Below, one piece after another: positions 44,137 through 53,802 of a DNA stretch of 64,000 nucleotides. Each line of letters starts with the position of its first letter. Positions within the stretch are counted from its first letter, which is position 1. Position numbers and translations under genes: made by a program. A model generated the notes under the pieces. That model did not search any database. It was not told the origin of the DNA and worked only from the letters and a program-made list of their open reading frames with translations. This DNA comes from Parahoeflea alexandrii (GTDB lineage Bacteria; Pseudomonadota; Alphaproteobacteria; Rhizobiales; Rhizobiaceae): positions 310,001 to 374,000 of the forward strand of contig NZ_JAPWHB010000004.1 of assembly GCF_027214025.1 (NCBI RefSeq), in the 5' to 3' direction.

Positions 44137-45066
44137 ATGACAAGAAAAATGACCCTTACTTTCGCTGCAATCCTGCTCGCCGGAACCGCATCCGTTCAGG
44201 CGGCCGATGCCGAATCCTGCAAGAATGTCCGCTTTGCCGATGTCGGCTGGACCGACATCCAGGCCACCACGGCCGTCGCCGGCGTCGTGCTTGACGCACT
44301 CGGCTATTCCCAGGAAGTCCAGGTGCTCAGCGTGCCTGTGACCTACCAGTCGCTGAAGAACGAGGACATGGATGTTTTCCTTGGCAACTGGATGCCCTCG
44401 ATGGCCGCCGACGTGCAGCCCTTCCTCGACGATGGTTCGGTTGAAACCGTCGCCCAGAACCTTGACGGCGCAGGCTATGGCCTGGTTGTCCCGACCTATG
44501 CCGCCGAAGCCGGCGTCAAGAGCCTGAGCGACATCGGCAAGTTCAAGGACAAGTTCGACGGCAAGATCTACGGCATCGAACCGGGCAATGACGGCAACCG
44601 CATCGTGCTCGAGATGATCGCCGATCCGGCCAATGGCCTCGATGGTTTCGAACTGGTCGAAAGCTCCGAAGCCGGCATGCTGTCGCAGGCCGAAAAGGCG
44701 CTCAAGAACGAGGAGTGGATCGCATTCCTCGGCTGGACCCCGCACCCGGTGATGGGCGAGATGTCGATCGCCTATCTCGATGGCATGGGCGACAGCGGCT
44801 TCGGCGCCGCCACCGTGCACACCAATGTGCGCGCCGGCTACACCACCGAGTGCCCGAACGTCGGAACCCTGATCAAGAACCTGTCGTTCTCGCTGTCGAT
44901 GGAAAACCAGATCATGGACGCGATCCTCAAGGGCGAAGACGCGAATGCCGCAGGCCTTGCCTGGCTGAAGGCCAACCCGGATGCGGTCAAGCCCTGGCTT
45001 GAAGGCGTCACCACCTTCGACGGCGGCGACGCTGCCGCAGCCGTTACAGCCAAGCTCGGCATGTAA
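44137..45066 (+). CDS. choX: choline ABC transporter substrate-binding protein
   Basis: A 309-residue periplasmic protein with a signal peptide (LTFAAILLAGTASVQA). Aromatic residues that form the choline cage are present in DVGWTDIQATT, FLGNWMPSM and LGWTPHPVM. The domain order matches ProX/ChoX type II binding proteins. It begins the choXWV operon; choW follows after 66 nt. AGAGA precedes the ATG. In rhizobia choX is choline-inducible (family knowledge). Confidence 0.95.
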   Translation: MTRKMTLTFAAILLAGTASVQAADAESCKNVRFADVGWTDIQATTAVAGVVLDALGYSQEVQVLSVPVTYQSLKNEDMDVFLGNWMPSMAADVQPFLDDGSVETVAQNLDGAGYGLVVPTYAAEAGVKSLSDIGKFKDKFDGKIYGIEPGNDGNRIVLEMIADPANGLDGFELVESSEAGMLSQAEKALKNEEWIAFLGWTPHPVMGEMSIAYLDGMGDSGFGAATVHTNVRAGYTTECPNVGTLIKNLSFSLSMENQIMDAILKGEDANAAGLAWLKANPDAVKPWLEGVTTFDGGDAAAAVTAKLGM

Positions 45067-45132
45067 GACTTGCAATGACGGTCCGGGGCTGCTTGCCGGT
45101 TCCGGACCGTTTTGGGTGTCGGGGGACATGAC

Positions 45133-45987
45133 ATGGATGGACTGGCAGATTTCATAACGGCCTGGAAAATCCCGGTCGGGCAATGGGGAAAGAGCTTCTT
45201 CAATTTCCTCACCGACAATTTCGAGTTCGCCTTCGACGCCATCGCCGACAGCCTCAAGTTCCTCCTCGATTCAATGATTGACGGTCTCTTGTGGCTGCCC
45301 CCGCTCGTCCTCGTCGCGGTGATCGCGGCTATAGGCTGGCGCATCCAGAAATCCTGGAAACTGGCGCTCGGGATCGTTCTCGGGCTGACCTTTATCATCA
45401 ATCAGGGCCTGTGGAAGGAAACCGTCGAAACCCTTGTCCTGGTCATATCCGCCGCCTTCATGTCGATGCTCATCGGCGTTCCGATCGGTATCTGGCTGGC
45501 GCACCGGCAGCGGCTCTACACCTATGTTCAGCCGGTCCTCGATCTGATGCAGACGATGCCGACCTTCGTCTACCTGATCCCGGTGCTCATCCTCTTCGGC
45601 CTCGGCCTCGCCCCGGGCCTGCTTGTCACCATCATCTTCGCCGCACCGGCGCCGATCCGGCTCACCTATCTGGGCATCACCTCGGTCCCCAGGCCTATGG
45701 TTGAAGCCGGACAAGCCTTTGGCGCCTCGCCCCAGCAGCTGCTCCGCAAGGTCGAACTGCCCGCCGCCCTGCCGACCATCATGGCAGGCCTCACCCAGTG
45801 CATCATGCTGTCGCTGTCGATGGTCGTGATCGCCGCGCTGATCGGCGCCAACGGGCTCGGCAAGCCGGTGGTGCGGGCGCTCAACACGGTCAACATTCCG
45901 CTCGGGCTTGAAGCCGGCATCGCCATCGTCATTCTCGCCATCATCCTCGACCGCATCTGCCGGGTCCGGATCGGAGCCACGTCATGA
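45133..45987 (+). CDS. choW: choline ABC transporter permease
   Basis: A 284-residue inner-membrane permease with about six to seven hydrophobic helices and the cytoplasmic coupling motif EAGQAFGASPQQLLRKVELPAAL. The family signature VLDLMQTMPTFVYLIPVLILFG is present. Its stop overlaps the ATG of choV (ATGA). Works with ChoX and ChoV to import choline for osmoprotection or membrane lipid synthesis. Confidence 0.95.
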   Translation: MDGLADFITAWKIPVGQWGKSFFNFLTDNFEFAFDAIADSLKFLLDSMIDGLLWLPPLVLVAVIAAIGWRIQKSWKLALGIVLGLTFIINQGLWKETVETLVLVISAAFMSMLIGVPIGIWLAHRQRLYTYVQPVLDLMQTMPTFVYLIPVLILFGLGLAPGLLVTIIFAAPAPIRLTYLGITSVPRPMVEAGQAFGASPQQLLRKVELPAALPTIMAGLTQCIMLSLSMVVIAALIGANGLGKPVVRALNTVNIPLGLEAGIAIVILAIILDRICRVRIGATS

Positions 45988-47051
45988 GCCCTGATGCTGC
46001 GCGCGGCTCGGTCCGCATCGACAATGTCTCCATCATCTTCGGCGACAGTTCAGCCGAGAGCCTGGCACTCGCCGACGCCGGCAAATCCCGCACCGAGATC
46101 CAGGAAGCCACCGGCGACGTGCTCGGTGTGCACAATTGCACCGTCGATATCAACGAGGGAGAGATCCTGGTCCTGATGGGCCTGTCCGGCTCGGGAAAAT
46201 CCACCCTTTTGCGTGCCGTCAACCGGCTCAACCCGATCAGCCGCGGCAAGCTCATCGTCCATTGCGGCGACGAGACTTTCGATGTCGGGGCCTGTGACGA
46301 CAGGCAGCTCAAGCAGCTGCGCATGGACACGGTCTCGATGGTGTTCCAGCAATTCGGCCTGCTGCCATGGCGCACGGTGGCCGACAATGTCGGCTTCGGC
46401 CTTGAAATCGCCGGTGTCCCCAAGTCCGAACGTGACAGGCGGGTTGCCGAACAGCTCGCGCTCGTCGGCCTCTCCGACTGGTCCGAGCGCATGGTGGCCG
46501 AACTTTCGGGCGGCATGCAGCAGCGCGTCGGCCTGGCCCGCGCCTTTGCCACCGGCGCACCGATCCTGTTGATGGACGAGCCGTTCTCGGCGCTTGATCC
46601 GCTGATCCGCACCCGGCTGCAGGACGAGTTGCTCGAACTGCAATCCCGGCTCGGCAAGACCATCATCTTCGTCAGCCACGACCTCGACGAGGCCATGAAA
46701 CTGGGCAACCGCATCGCCATCATGGAAGGCGGCCGCATCATCCAATGCGGCACGCCGCGCGACATCGTCAATTCGCCCGTCAACAAGTATGTCGCCGATT
46801 TCGTCGCCAACATGAACCCGATCGCCATGCTCACCGCGCGCGATGTCATGGAGCCTGGAAAGCCCGACATCTCGCGCGGCCAATCGCCGCTGTCGGCGTC
46901 CGTAACCCCCGATACGCCGCTTTCCGACGTGATGGACGCACTGGCGAGGCGAGAAGGGACCGTTGGCGTGATTGACAAGGGCGTCGTCACAGGCTCCATC
47001 ACAGCCGACGATATTGTTCGCGGCCTGACGCGGCACCGCCGCTCAGATTGA
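45984..47051 (+). CDS. choV: choline ABC transporter ATP-binding protein
   Basis: A 355-residue ABC ATPase. Walker A GLSGSGKST, the Q-loop VFQQFGLLPWRT, signature LSGGMQQRVGLARA, Walker B ILLMDEPFSALD and switch His in IFVSHDLDEA are all present. A C-terminal CBS-like regulatory part (SVTPDTPLSDVMDALARREGT) is typical of the ProV/OpuA group and may sense ionic strength. It starts at an ATGA overlap with choW. The betaine-synthesis genes often linked to choXWV are not in this window. Confidence 0.95.
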   Translation: MSPDAARGSVRIDNVSIIFGDSSAESLALADAGKSRTEIQEATGDVLGVHNCTVDINEGEILVLMGLSGSGKSTLLRAVNRLNPISRGKLIVHCGDETFDVGACDDRQLKQLRMDTVSMVFQQFGLLPWRTVADNVGFGLEIAGVPKSERDRRVAEQLALVGLSDWSERMVAELSGGMQQRVGLARAFATGAPILLMDEPFSALDPLIRTRLQDELLELQSRLGKTIIFVSHDLDEAMKLGNRIAIMEGGRIIQCGTPRDIVNSPVNKYVADFVANMNPIAMLTARDVMEPGKPDISRGQSPLSASVTPDTPLSDVMDALARREGTVGVIDKGVVTGSITADDIVRGLTRHRRSD

Positions 47052-47095
47052 CCGGGTCCAGATAATTAACGCAGTGCAGTCAAGGAGATCAGAGT

Positions 47096-47857
47096 ATGGA
47101 AGTTAAGGGCAAAACCGCCGTTGTGACTGGTGGAGGCTCGGGGCTCGGTGCGGCAACCGCACGGGCATTGGCAGCAGCGGGCGCAAAGGTCTCCCTGCTC
47201 GACGTCAATCTCGCGCAGGCCGAAAAGGTCGCCGCCGAAATCGGCGGCAAGGCGATCGCCTGCGATGTTTCCAATGCCGCTGCCGCCGAAGCGGCCCTTG
47301 CTCAATCCGCCGAAGCCCTGGGAGAAGCACGGATCCTGATCAACTGCGCGGGTATCGCACCCGCCGTTCGCGTTGTCGGCCGCGAAGGCCCGCACGATCT
47401 CGACGTGTTCCGCAAGGTCGTCGAAGTCAACCTGATCGGCAGCTTCAACATGCTGCGGCTGTTTTCCGACCGCGCTTCCAGGCTTGAGCCGCTCGCTGAC
47501 GGTGAACGCGGCGTGGTGATCTCGACGGCTTCCGTTGCAGCCTTCGACGGCCAGATCGGCCAGGCAGCCTATTCCGCCTCCAAGGGCGGCGTGCACGCCA
47601 TGGCGCTTCCGATCGCGCGCGAGCTTGCCCGCTTCGGCATCAGGGTGATGACCATTGCACCGGGGATCTTCGCCACCCCCATGCTGCTCGGCATGCCGCA
47701 GGAAGTCCAGGACAGCCTCGGCGCCTCCGTCCCCTTCCCGTCGCGTCTGGGGCAGCCTGAGGAATATGCCAGCCTTGCCATGCACATCATCGAAAATGTC
47801 ATGCTCAATGGCGAGACGATCCGTCTTGACGGGGCGATCCGGATGGCACCGAAATAG
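47096..47857 (+). CDS. SDR family oxidoreductase (3-hydroxyacyl-CoA dehydrogenase type-2-like)
   Basis: A 253-residue classical short-chain dehydrogenase. The cofactor motif TGGGSGLG lies at residues 11-18; the NCAGIAPAV motif and active-site Ser, Tyr and Lys in STASVAAFDGQIGQAAYSASKG complete it. The long segment between NAG and the active site resembles the HSD17B10/type II hydroxyacyl-CoA dehydrogenases. It begins 44 nt after choV on the same strand and is followed 16 nt later by the HugZ-like gene. Confidence 0.88.
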   Translation: MEVKGKTAVVTGGGSGLGAATARALAAAGAKVSLLDVNLAQAEKVAAEIGGKAIACDVSNAAAAEAALAQSAEALGEARILINCAGIAPAVRVVGREGPHDLDVFRKVVEVNLIGSFNMLRLFSDRASRLEPLADGERGVVISTASVAAFDGQIGQAAYSASKGGVHAMALPIARELARFGIRVMTIAPGIFATPMLLGMPQEVQDSLGASVPFPSRLGQPEEYASLAMHIIENVMLNGETIRLDGAIRMAPK

Positions 47858-47873
47858 GGAGCTGGGTCCTCTG

Positions 47874-48620
47874 ATGAAGGAGCCCGTCAAGACCATACGC
47901 GACACGGACGAGGAAGCGCGCAGGCTCGCGCGCCGGCTCATCCGTGGCGCCCGCTTTGGCGCCATCGCCGTGCTTGAGCCAGGCACCGGCTTTCCCTTTG
48001 CCAGCCGGGTCCTGACCGGCACTGATATCGACGGCACGCCGTTGATCCTGGTCTCGGCACTCTCGGTGCACACCGGTGCGCTGACTGCCGATCCGCGCGC
48101 TTCGCTTCTGTTCGGCGAACCCGGCAAGGGCGACCCGCTCGCCCACCCCCGCATCACCGTGCGCACCCGGGCGGAACGCGTTGCAAGGCAGGATCTGGCC
48201 CATATCCGCCTGCGCGCCCGCTTCATTGCCAGGCATCCCAAGGCGGCACTCTACGCTGACTTTCCCGATTTTTCGTTTTTCCGCATGGTTCCCGAATCAG
48301 CCAGCCTCAATGGTGGCTTCGGCAAGGCCTTCGTGCTCGATTCGTCCGATCTTCATATCGTCTCACCGGCCATCGCCGATGTCGGAGAAATCGAACCGAG
48401 CGCGATAAATCATATGAATGCCGATCACCCCGATTCCATCGATTCTTATGCCCGGAACCTCGGAAAATCGAAGAAAACGGGGTGGAAAGTCTGCGGAATT
48501 GACTGCGCGGGCCTCGATCTTGCCAATGGCGACGAACTTCTGCGCATCGAATTCGATACGCCCCTGCAACAGGCGTCCGGGTTGCGGACGAAACTTGCCG
48601 AACTCTCCCGTACGCTGTGA
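47874..48620 (+). CDS. HugZ-like pyridoxamine-phosphate-oxidase-fold protein with DUF2470 domain
   Basis: A 248-residue protein. The first ~150 residues are the split beta-barrel (pyridoxamine 5'-phosphate oxidase-like, with ILVSALSVHTGALTADPRAS), and the last ~85 residues are a DUF2470 domain marked by INHMNADHPDSIDSYARNL. This two-domain layout is that of HugZ-type haem-degrading or flavin-binding proteins. Start ATG 47874 follows the SDR by 16 nt. Function in haem use is possible but not shown; no haem transporter is adjacent. Confidence 0.82.
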   Translation: MKEPVKTIRDTDEEARRLARRLIRGARFGAIAVLEPGTGFPFASRVLTGTDIDGTPLILVSALSVHTGALTADPRASLLFGEPGKGDPLAHPRITVRTRAERVARQDLAHIRLRARFIARHPKAALYADFPDFSFFRMVPESASLNGGFGKAFVLDSSDLHIVSPAIADVGEIEPSAINHMNADHPDSIDSYARNLGKSKKTGWKVCGIDCAGLDLANGDELLRIEFDTPLQQASGLRTKLAELSRTL

Positions 48621-48726
48621 GAAAATAAGGGTGTACATTGACCGCTTTATAGTTGAAATATAATCGACGACATTTTTTGAGCATTTGGACTAATTTATTG
48701 AAGCCCGCCGCGGGCGGTGGCTACGG

Positions 48727-49032
48727 ATGATACCCATGATTGATACGAGCCGTCTGGAAAATTACTCTGAGGAAGCAGCAGACCTTCTGGCTGCGATGGG
48801 CAATCAGAAGCGGATGATGATTCTCTGTAATCTCGCCAAGGGAGAAATGCAGGTTGGCACCCTGGCGGAGAAGGTTGACTTGAGCCAGTCCGCCCTGTCC
48901 CAGCACCTTGCCAAACTCAGAACGCGTCAACTGGTCAAGACCCGCCGCGAGGCGCAGTCGGTGTATTATTCGATCAACTCGGAACCCGTTCTGCAGATGC
49001 TGCGGACACTGAGCAGCATCTATTGCAACTGA
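48727..49032 (+). CDS. ArsR family repressor with two-Cys pattern
   Basis: A 101-residue winged-HTH dimer-type regulator. LCNLAKGEMQVGTLAEKV, then SQSALSQHLAKLR and the wing TRREAQSVYYSI are the family core. Cys34 and Cys100 are 66 residues apart, the same spacing as the Cys pair that senses persulfide in BigR/SqrR/YgaV. It is followed by copZ- and copA-type genes, so its signal could be sulfur or metal. Confidence 0.85.
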   Translation: MIPMIDTSRLENYSEEAADLLAAMGNQKRMMILCNLAKGEMQVGTLAEKVDLSQSALSQHLAKLRTRQLVKTRREAQSVYYSINSEPVLQMLRTLSSIYCN

Positions 49033-49131
49033 AGCAACGCATCTGATCCTGGGTCAGGTCGCCACAGCCTGATCAGGGCGCTTGACGATGCCACCGGCCC
49101 ATCCCCATATGGGGCGGAAAGGATGATGCTG

Positions 49132-49344
49132 ATGACTATTTCTATCCGGATTGATGGCATGCATTGCGGCGGATGCGTGCGTTCCGTCGAGAAAGCCGCA
49201 CAGTCTGTCGACGGTGTTTCAAACCTGTCGGTCAACCTCGAGAGCGGCGAACTGAGGGCCGATATCGACAGACCTGAGCTGGTCGACACGCTGAAAGGCG
49301 TTATCGAGGATTGCGGTTTCGACGTGACCGGCGTCACGGCCTGA
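49132..49344 (+). CDS. copZ: heavy-metal-associated domain protein (copper chaperone-like)
   Basis: A 70-residue HMA-domain protein. The copper-binding motif GMHCGGC lies near residues 9-15, and the length and ferredoxin-like fold match CopZ. I use ATG 49132 (MTISIRI) because GGAAAGG lies nine nt upstream; ATG 49123 touches that site. It would pass Cu(I) to the ATPase encoded next. Confidence 0.86.
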   Translation: MTISIRIDGMHCGGCVRSVEKAAQSVDGVSNLSVNLESGELRADIDRPELVDTLKGVIEDCGFDVTGVTA

Positions 49345-49354
49345 GGCCGATCCA

Positions 49355-51595
49355 TTGACCGCCAAACCCGACCATGTGACGTTCGATATCACCGGCATGA
49401 CCTGCGCAAGCTGTTCGGCGCGGGTGGAGAAGGTGCTTTCGCGCCAGCCGGGCGTGGTGGAGGCGCGCGTCAATCTGGCGCTAGAACGCGCCGACATAGA
49501 GGGAACCGATCTCGATCCATCGAGCCTATCCGAAGCCATCGCACGTGCCGGTTTCGGCGCCGTGCTGCGCCGCGACGATTTCGCCGCACACCGTGACGCC
49601 GACGAAGCCCAAGCAGCCAGCCGCCGCGCCGATGAGCGGCAGACCCTGCTGCGCCTCATCGTTTCAGCCATCCTCACCCTGCCCATCGTCATCGGCATGC
49701 TTCCGATGATGACCGGCCTCGGCGACGCGTGGATCTCCCCCGTCTGGCAGGCGCTGCTGGCCACCGGGGTGATGGCAGTATCGGGCAGCCGGTTCTGGCG
49801 CGAAGCCTTCGGCGCCCTGCGTGGCGGGTCGGCCAATATGGCCGTACTGGTCAGTCTCGGCACCGGCGTCGCCTATGTCTGGTCGCTGTGGGTAATGGCA
49901 AGCGGCTGGAACGATCCACACGCCGGTCACGGACAGGCGATGGCCTCGCATCTCCACTTTGAAGCCGCCGCAGTCGTGCTGACGCTCATCATGCTCGGAA
50001 AATACCTCGAAGCCCGGGCCAAATCCGGCGCCGCGGGTGCCTTGCGGGCACTTGGCCGGCTGCAGCCCGACACAGCCGAGCTGAAAACCTTGAGCGGGTC
50101 GGTCCGCACAATTCCGGTCGAACGCCTTGCGGCCGGCGATGTCATCGTCGTCAGGCCGGGCATGCGGGTTGCCGCCGATGGCGTCATCCTGACCGGCCGG
50201 TCCTCCCTCGATGAGGCCATGGTGACAGGCGAAAGCATGCCGGTTTCCCGCGGGCCCGGAGACCAGGTCATCACCGGCACCACCAACACGGATGGCGTGC
50301 TGGAGGTCCAGGTGACCGCCGCCGGTGCTGACACGCGGCTTGCCCGCATGACGCGGCTGGTCGAGGAGGCCCAGACCGGTCATGCGCCGGTACAGAAGCT
50401 TGTCGACCGGATATCCGCGATCTTTGTTCCGCTCATCCTGGTCATCGCCCTGGCGACATTTTCGGGATGGATGCTCTCGGGCGCGGACTTTGAAACCGCC
50501 ATGGTCGCGGCCGTCGCGGTGCTGGTCATCGCCTGCCCCTGCGCACTCGGCCTTGCCACGCCCACCGCGCTCGTTGCCGGCACCGGCGCCGCGGCAAGAG
50601 CCGGCATCCTGATCCGGGACATCGAGACGCTCGAACGCGCCACCGACATAAGGCTGGTGGCGTTCGACAAGACCGGAACCCTGACCATGGGCACGCCCGA
50701 AGTTGCAGGGCTTTACCCGGTGGCAGGCACCAGCACGCCCGAACTGCTCGGCCTTGCCGGTTCGGTCGAGACGGGAAGCGAACACCCGCTTGGCCGTGCC
50801 ATCCTTGCCCGTGCCAATCGCGAGGGCATCCGGATTTCCCCGGCGGCGGACATCCGCGCCGTTCCCGGCCGCGGCCTGGAAGGAACCAATGACGGAGTGA
50901 AGATACGGGTCGGCTCGGAGCGGTTTCTCGCCGAGGCCGGCATCGATACGAAGGGCGCCGAAGCAACAGGCGCGCGCGATGAAACCGGCACATTGGCCTG
51001 GGTTGCCAAGGGCGATCTGCTGATTGGCGTGATCCGCCTGGCCGACACCATCAGGCCGCAAACCCGGCAGGCCCTTGCCGATCTGGCGGCAAGAGGACTA
51101 CCCAGCGTGATGCTGACTGGAGACAATGAGGCCACCGCCCGGGCGATCGCGGCCGAGGCCGGCGTGTCCGATGTTCGCGCCGGGCTGCTGCCTGGCGAAA
51201 AGCTTGACGTCATCCGCGATCTGGCGAAAAGCACAGGAGGTCATGTCGCCTTTGTCGGGGACGGCTTGAATGATGCGCCGGCGCTCGCCGCGGCCAATCT
51301 CGGCATTGCCATGGCCGGTGGAGCCGACGCCGCCCGCGAAGCGGCCGCCATCACCCTGATGCGGCCCAATCTCCGCCTCGTGTCTGCGGCTCTGGATGTC
51401 GCGGCGAAGACCCGGCGAACCATTCGGCAGAACCTCGGCTGGGCCTTTGTCTACAATCTGATCGGCATTCCCCTGGCCGCCCTCGGCATCCTGCCGCCGG
51501 TCTTTGCCGGCGCCGCCATGGCCTTCTCCTCGGTCAGCGTCGTCACCAATTCCGCCCTGATGGCGCGGTGGAAACCGGGCTTTGCCAGGGACTGA
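49355..51595 (+). CDS. copA: copper-exporting P1B-type ATPase
   Basis: A 746-residue inner-membrane ATPase. One N-terminal HMA site GMTCASC (Cys17, Cys20) precedes eight hydrophobic helices. The metal site is ACPCALG in the sixth, with the phosphorylation motif DKTGTLT, TGES, SEHPLG and the hinge GDGLNDAPALA. It exports Cu(I) from the cytoplasm. Start is TTG at 49355, ten nt after the chaperone stop. The gene closes the ArsR-CopZ-CopA group. Confidence 0.96.
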   Translation: MTAKPDHVTFDITGMTCASCSARVEKVLSRQPGVVEARVNLALERADIEGTDLDPSSLSEAIARAGFGAVLRRDDFAAHRDADEAQAASRRADERQTLLRLIVSAILTLPIVIGMLPMMTGLGDAWISPVWQALLATGVMAVSGSRFWREAFGALRGGSANMAVLVSLGTGVAYVWSLWVMASGWNDPHAGHGQAMASHLHFEAAAVVLTLIMLGKYLEARAKSGAAGALRALGRLQPDTAELKTLSGSVRTIPVERLAAGDVIVVRPGMRVAADGVILTGRSSLDEAMVTGESMPVSRGPGDQVITGTTNTDGVLEVQVTAAGADTRLARMTRLVEEAQTGHAPVQKLVDRISAIFVPLILVIALATFSGWMLSGADFETAMVAAVAVLVIACPCALGLATPTALVAGTGAAARAGILIRDIETLERATDIRLVAFDKTGTLTMGTPEVAGLYPVAGTSTPELLGLAGSVETGSEHPLGRAILARANREGIRISPAADIRAVPGRGLEGTNDGVKIRVGSERFLAEAGIDTKGAEATGARDETGTLAWVAKGDLLIGVIRLADTIRPQTRQALADLAARGLPSVMLTGDNEATARAIAAEAGVSDVRAGLLPGEKLDVIRDLAKSTGGHVAFVGDGLNDAPALAAANLGIAMAGGADAAREAAAITLMRPNLRLVSAALDVAAKTRRTIRQNLGWAFVYNLIGIPLAALGILPPVFAGAAMAFSSVSVVTNSALMARWKPGFARD

Positions 51596-51711
51596 AGCCC
51601 TCGTCGCGGACAGCTGCAAAGGAAGCGGAGAAACGGGCCTTTCATTCCCGGCCCGCACCTGACAGGCAGGTGAACTCTCGCGCCTTGCTTGCACAAATGC
51701 GCACAGAATCG

Positions 51712-51742
51712 AAAAGGCCCGCCTCTTCGGAGACGGGCCTTT
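51712..51742. terminator. bidirectional terminator between copA and the chemoreceptor gene
   Basis: AAAGGCCCG-CCTC, TTCG loop, GAGA-CGGGCCTTT gives a strong stem with A- and T-rich flanks usable on both strands. It lies between converging genes. Confidence 0.88.
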
Positions 51743-51781
51743 CTTGATGCTTGAACCGAAGATCTGATCCGGTCCGCCCGG

Positions 51782-53725
51782 TCAGAACTCTTCCCAGCTG
51801 TCTTGTGCGACGGCTGCATTTCCCTGGCTGCGCATCTGCGGCCGGGCAGCGCTGGCGGCGGGCCGGCGGGCCTCAGTCGGAGCCGGCTTCGCCATGGTCC
51901 GTGCGGTCTGGCGCAGCACGGCCGATTGCGCCGTTGCCGAGCCATCGATCGTGAACTGGGAGATCAGTTCACGAAGCTTTCCGGCTTCGGCGGCCAGTTC
52001 GGCGGAGGCAGCGTTGGATTGTTCCACCATCGCGGCGTTCTGCTGGGTTGTCTGGTCCATCTGGTTGACCGCCTGATTGACCTCGGACAGACCGGTGGAC
52101 TGCTCTTTGGCCGAGACGGCAATCGCGTCCATGTGGGTGTTGATTTCGGTGATGAAGCCACCGATGGTACGAAGCGCTTCGCTTGCCTTGCGCACCAGAT
52201 CCACGCCGCTGGAAACTTCCGTCGAGGAGTTGTGGATGAGCTCCTTGATTTCCTTTGCCGCATTGGCGGAGCGCTGGGCCAGCTCGCGCACTTCCTGGGC
52301 AACGACGGCGAAGCCTTTGCCGGCTTCCCCGGCGCGTGCAGCCTCGACGCCGGCATTCAGCGCCAGAAGGTTGGTCTGGAAGGCGATCTCGTCGATCACC
52401 CCGATGATGTTCGAGATCTGCTTCGAGCTTTCCTCGATCCGCCGCATCGCGTCCTCTGCCTGCCCGACGACCTCGGAAGACTGGTTTGCCGAGGAATTGG
52501 CCTGGGAGGCTACGCCGCGGGCTTCTTCGGTGCGCTTTGTGGAATTGACCACATTGGCGGTGATTTCCTCAACGGCGGCTGCCGTTTCCTCGAGCGCGGC
52601 AGCCTGACGCTCGGTGCGCTTTGCCAGGTCATCCGTGCCGTTGGCGATTTCGCGGGTTCCGGTTTCCATCATCGAGACACTGTCGGTGATCGACCCCATC
52701 GTCGAGCTCAACTGCCGGACCGACTGGTTGAAGTCATGGCGCAGGGCTTCAAAGTCCGGCGCAAAGGCCTCTTCGAGCTGGAACGACAAATCCCCCGCGG
52801 CCAGTCGCTTCAAGCCTGCGGCGAGGCCGGACGTGGCGATTTTCAGGCGAGCCGCGGCATCGGCCTCCGCCTTTTCCTGCGCGGCGATGCGATCTGCCTC
52901 GGCCTGCTTGCGGTTTTCTTCCGCTTCCGCCTGCAGGCGCCGGTTGGCAACACCGGCTTCGCGGAACACCTGCATGGCTTCCGCCATCTTGCCGATCTCG
53001 TCCTTGCCGCCCTTTTCGATGGTCACGTCGAGGTCGCCGTTGGCGAGTTTTGCGGTGGCGTCAGCCAGGCGGCTCAGCGGACGCGAGACCATCTGGAAGT
53101 TCATGAGGCCCATGCCGGCGGCCACGAGGGCGACGATGATGGATGCCGCGAGGCTGATGAATTCAACGGCTGTAAGGGCCGACATCTGGTCGCTGGAAGC
53201 AGCGGCGCTCTTCTGCTGGATCGTGCTCAGCAATCCGCCGACTTTCGCTCCGAAGTCCGCCAGGAGCGTGGTGCCTTCGCCTGTCAGTTCCAGTACCCGC
53301 GCCAGTTCAACCGTCATTGGATCCCGCATCAGCTTGATCTGGCGTTCCACCACAGCGCTGCGCCATTCGCCAATCACCGTTGCGGCTTCTCTTAAAGCCG
53401 GCTCCTCACTGGCGGCATGTTTCGAATAGAGATCCATGAGCTTGGCAAACTCGGCGTCGATGGACGCGCTTGATTCCTCGTAAGCCGTCACGAACGCGCG
53501 ATTGCCCGTCAGCAGGAAGTTCTTCACGTGAAGATTGGCTTTGTTGACCTCGGAGTTGAGGTTGGTGGTCTCATCCAGCAACTCCGCCATTGTCTGGCTG
53601 TGCTGGGCAAGTTCGTTTGCGGTCAGTGCCCGCATGTAAATGAGGCTGGAGGCACCGATGGCAATGAAAGCCAGGATTGCGAAGGCTGCGAACCCCTTTG
53701 TGCTGACGGATATGTTCTTGAGCAT
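51782..53725 (-). CDS. methyl-accepting chemotaxis protein
   Basis: A 647-residue chemoreceptor. TM1 lies at about residues 10-33 and TM2 at about 190-212; between them is a helical periplasmic sensor resembling CHASE3 or four-helix type ([18 protein letters not shown]). A HAMP domain ([20 protein letters not shown]), a second helical region and the signalling domain ([41 protein letters not shown] hairpin tip, in part) follow. It ends DSWEEF, a pentapeptide-like tether for CheR/CheB. The next upstream gene, 77 nt away, encodes a secreted sensor-like protein. Confidence 0.95.
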   Translation of the reverse strand: MLKNISVSTKGFAAFAILAFIAIGASSLIYMRALTANELAQHSQTMAELLDETTNLNSEVNKANLHVKNFLLTGNRAFVTAYEESSASIDAEFAKLMDLYSKHAASEEPALREAATVIGEWRSAVVERQIKLMRDPMTVELARVLELTGEGTTLLADFGAKVGGLLSTIQQKSAAASSDQMSALTAVEFISLAASIIVALVAAGMGLMNFQMVSRPLSRLADATAKLANGDLDVTIEKGGKDEIGKMAEAMQVFREAGVANRRLQAEAEENRKQAEADRIAAQEKAEADAAARLKIATSGLAAGLKRLAAGDLSFQLEEAFAPDFEALRHDFNQSVRQLSSTMGSITDSVSMMETGTREIANGTDDLAKRTERQAAALEETAAAVEEITANVVNSTKRTEEARGVASQANSSANQSSEVVGQAEDAMRRIEESSKQISNIIGVIDEIAFQTNLLALNAGVEAARAGEAGKGFAVVAQEVRELAQRSANAAKEIKELIHNSSTEVSSGVDLVRKASEALRTIGGFITEINTHMDAIAVSAKEQSTGLSEVNQAVNQMDQTTQQNAAMVEQSNAASAELAAEAGKLRELISQFTIDGSATAQSAVLRQTARTMAKPAPTEARRPAASAARPQMRSQGNAAVAQDSWEEF

Positions 53726-53802
53726 GTTAAACGTCCTGTTGGGTCTGAGGTGTCGCGGCCTGGAAGGCTCAGTATATTACGACGCTATCTGTATGGGCTT
53801 GG

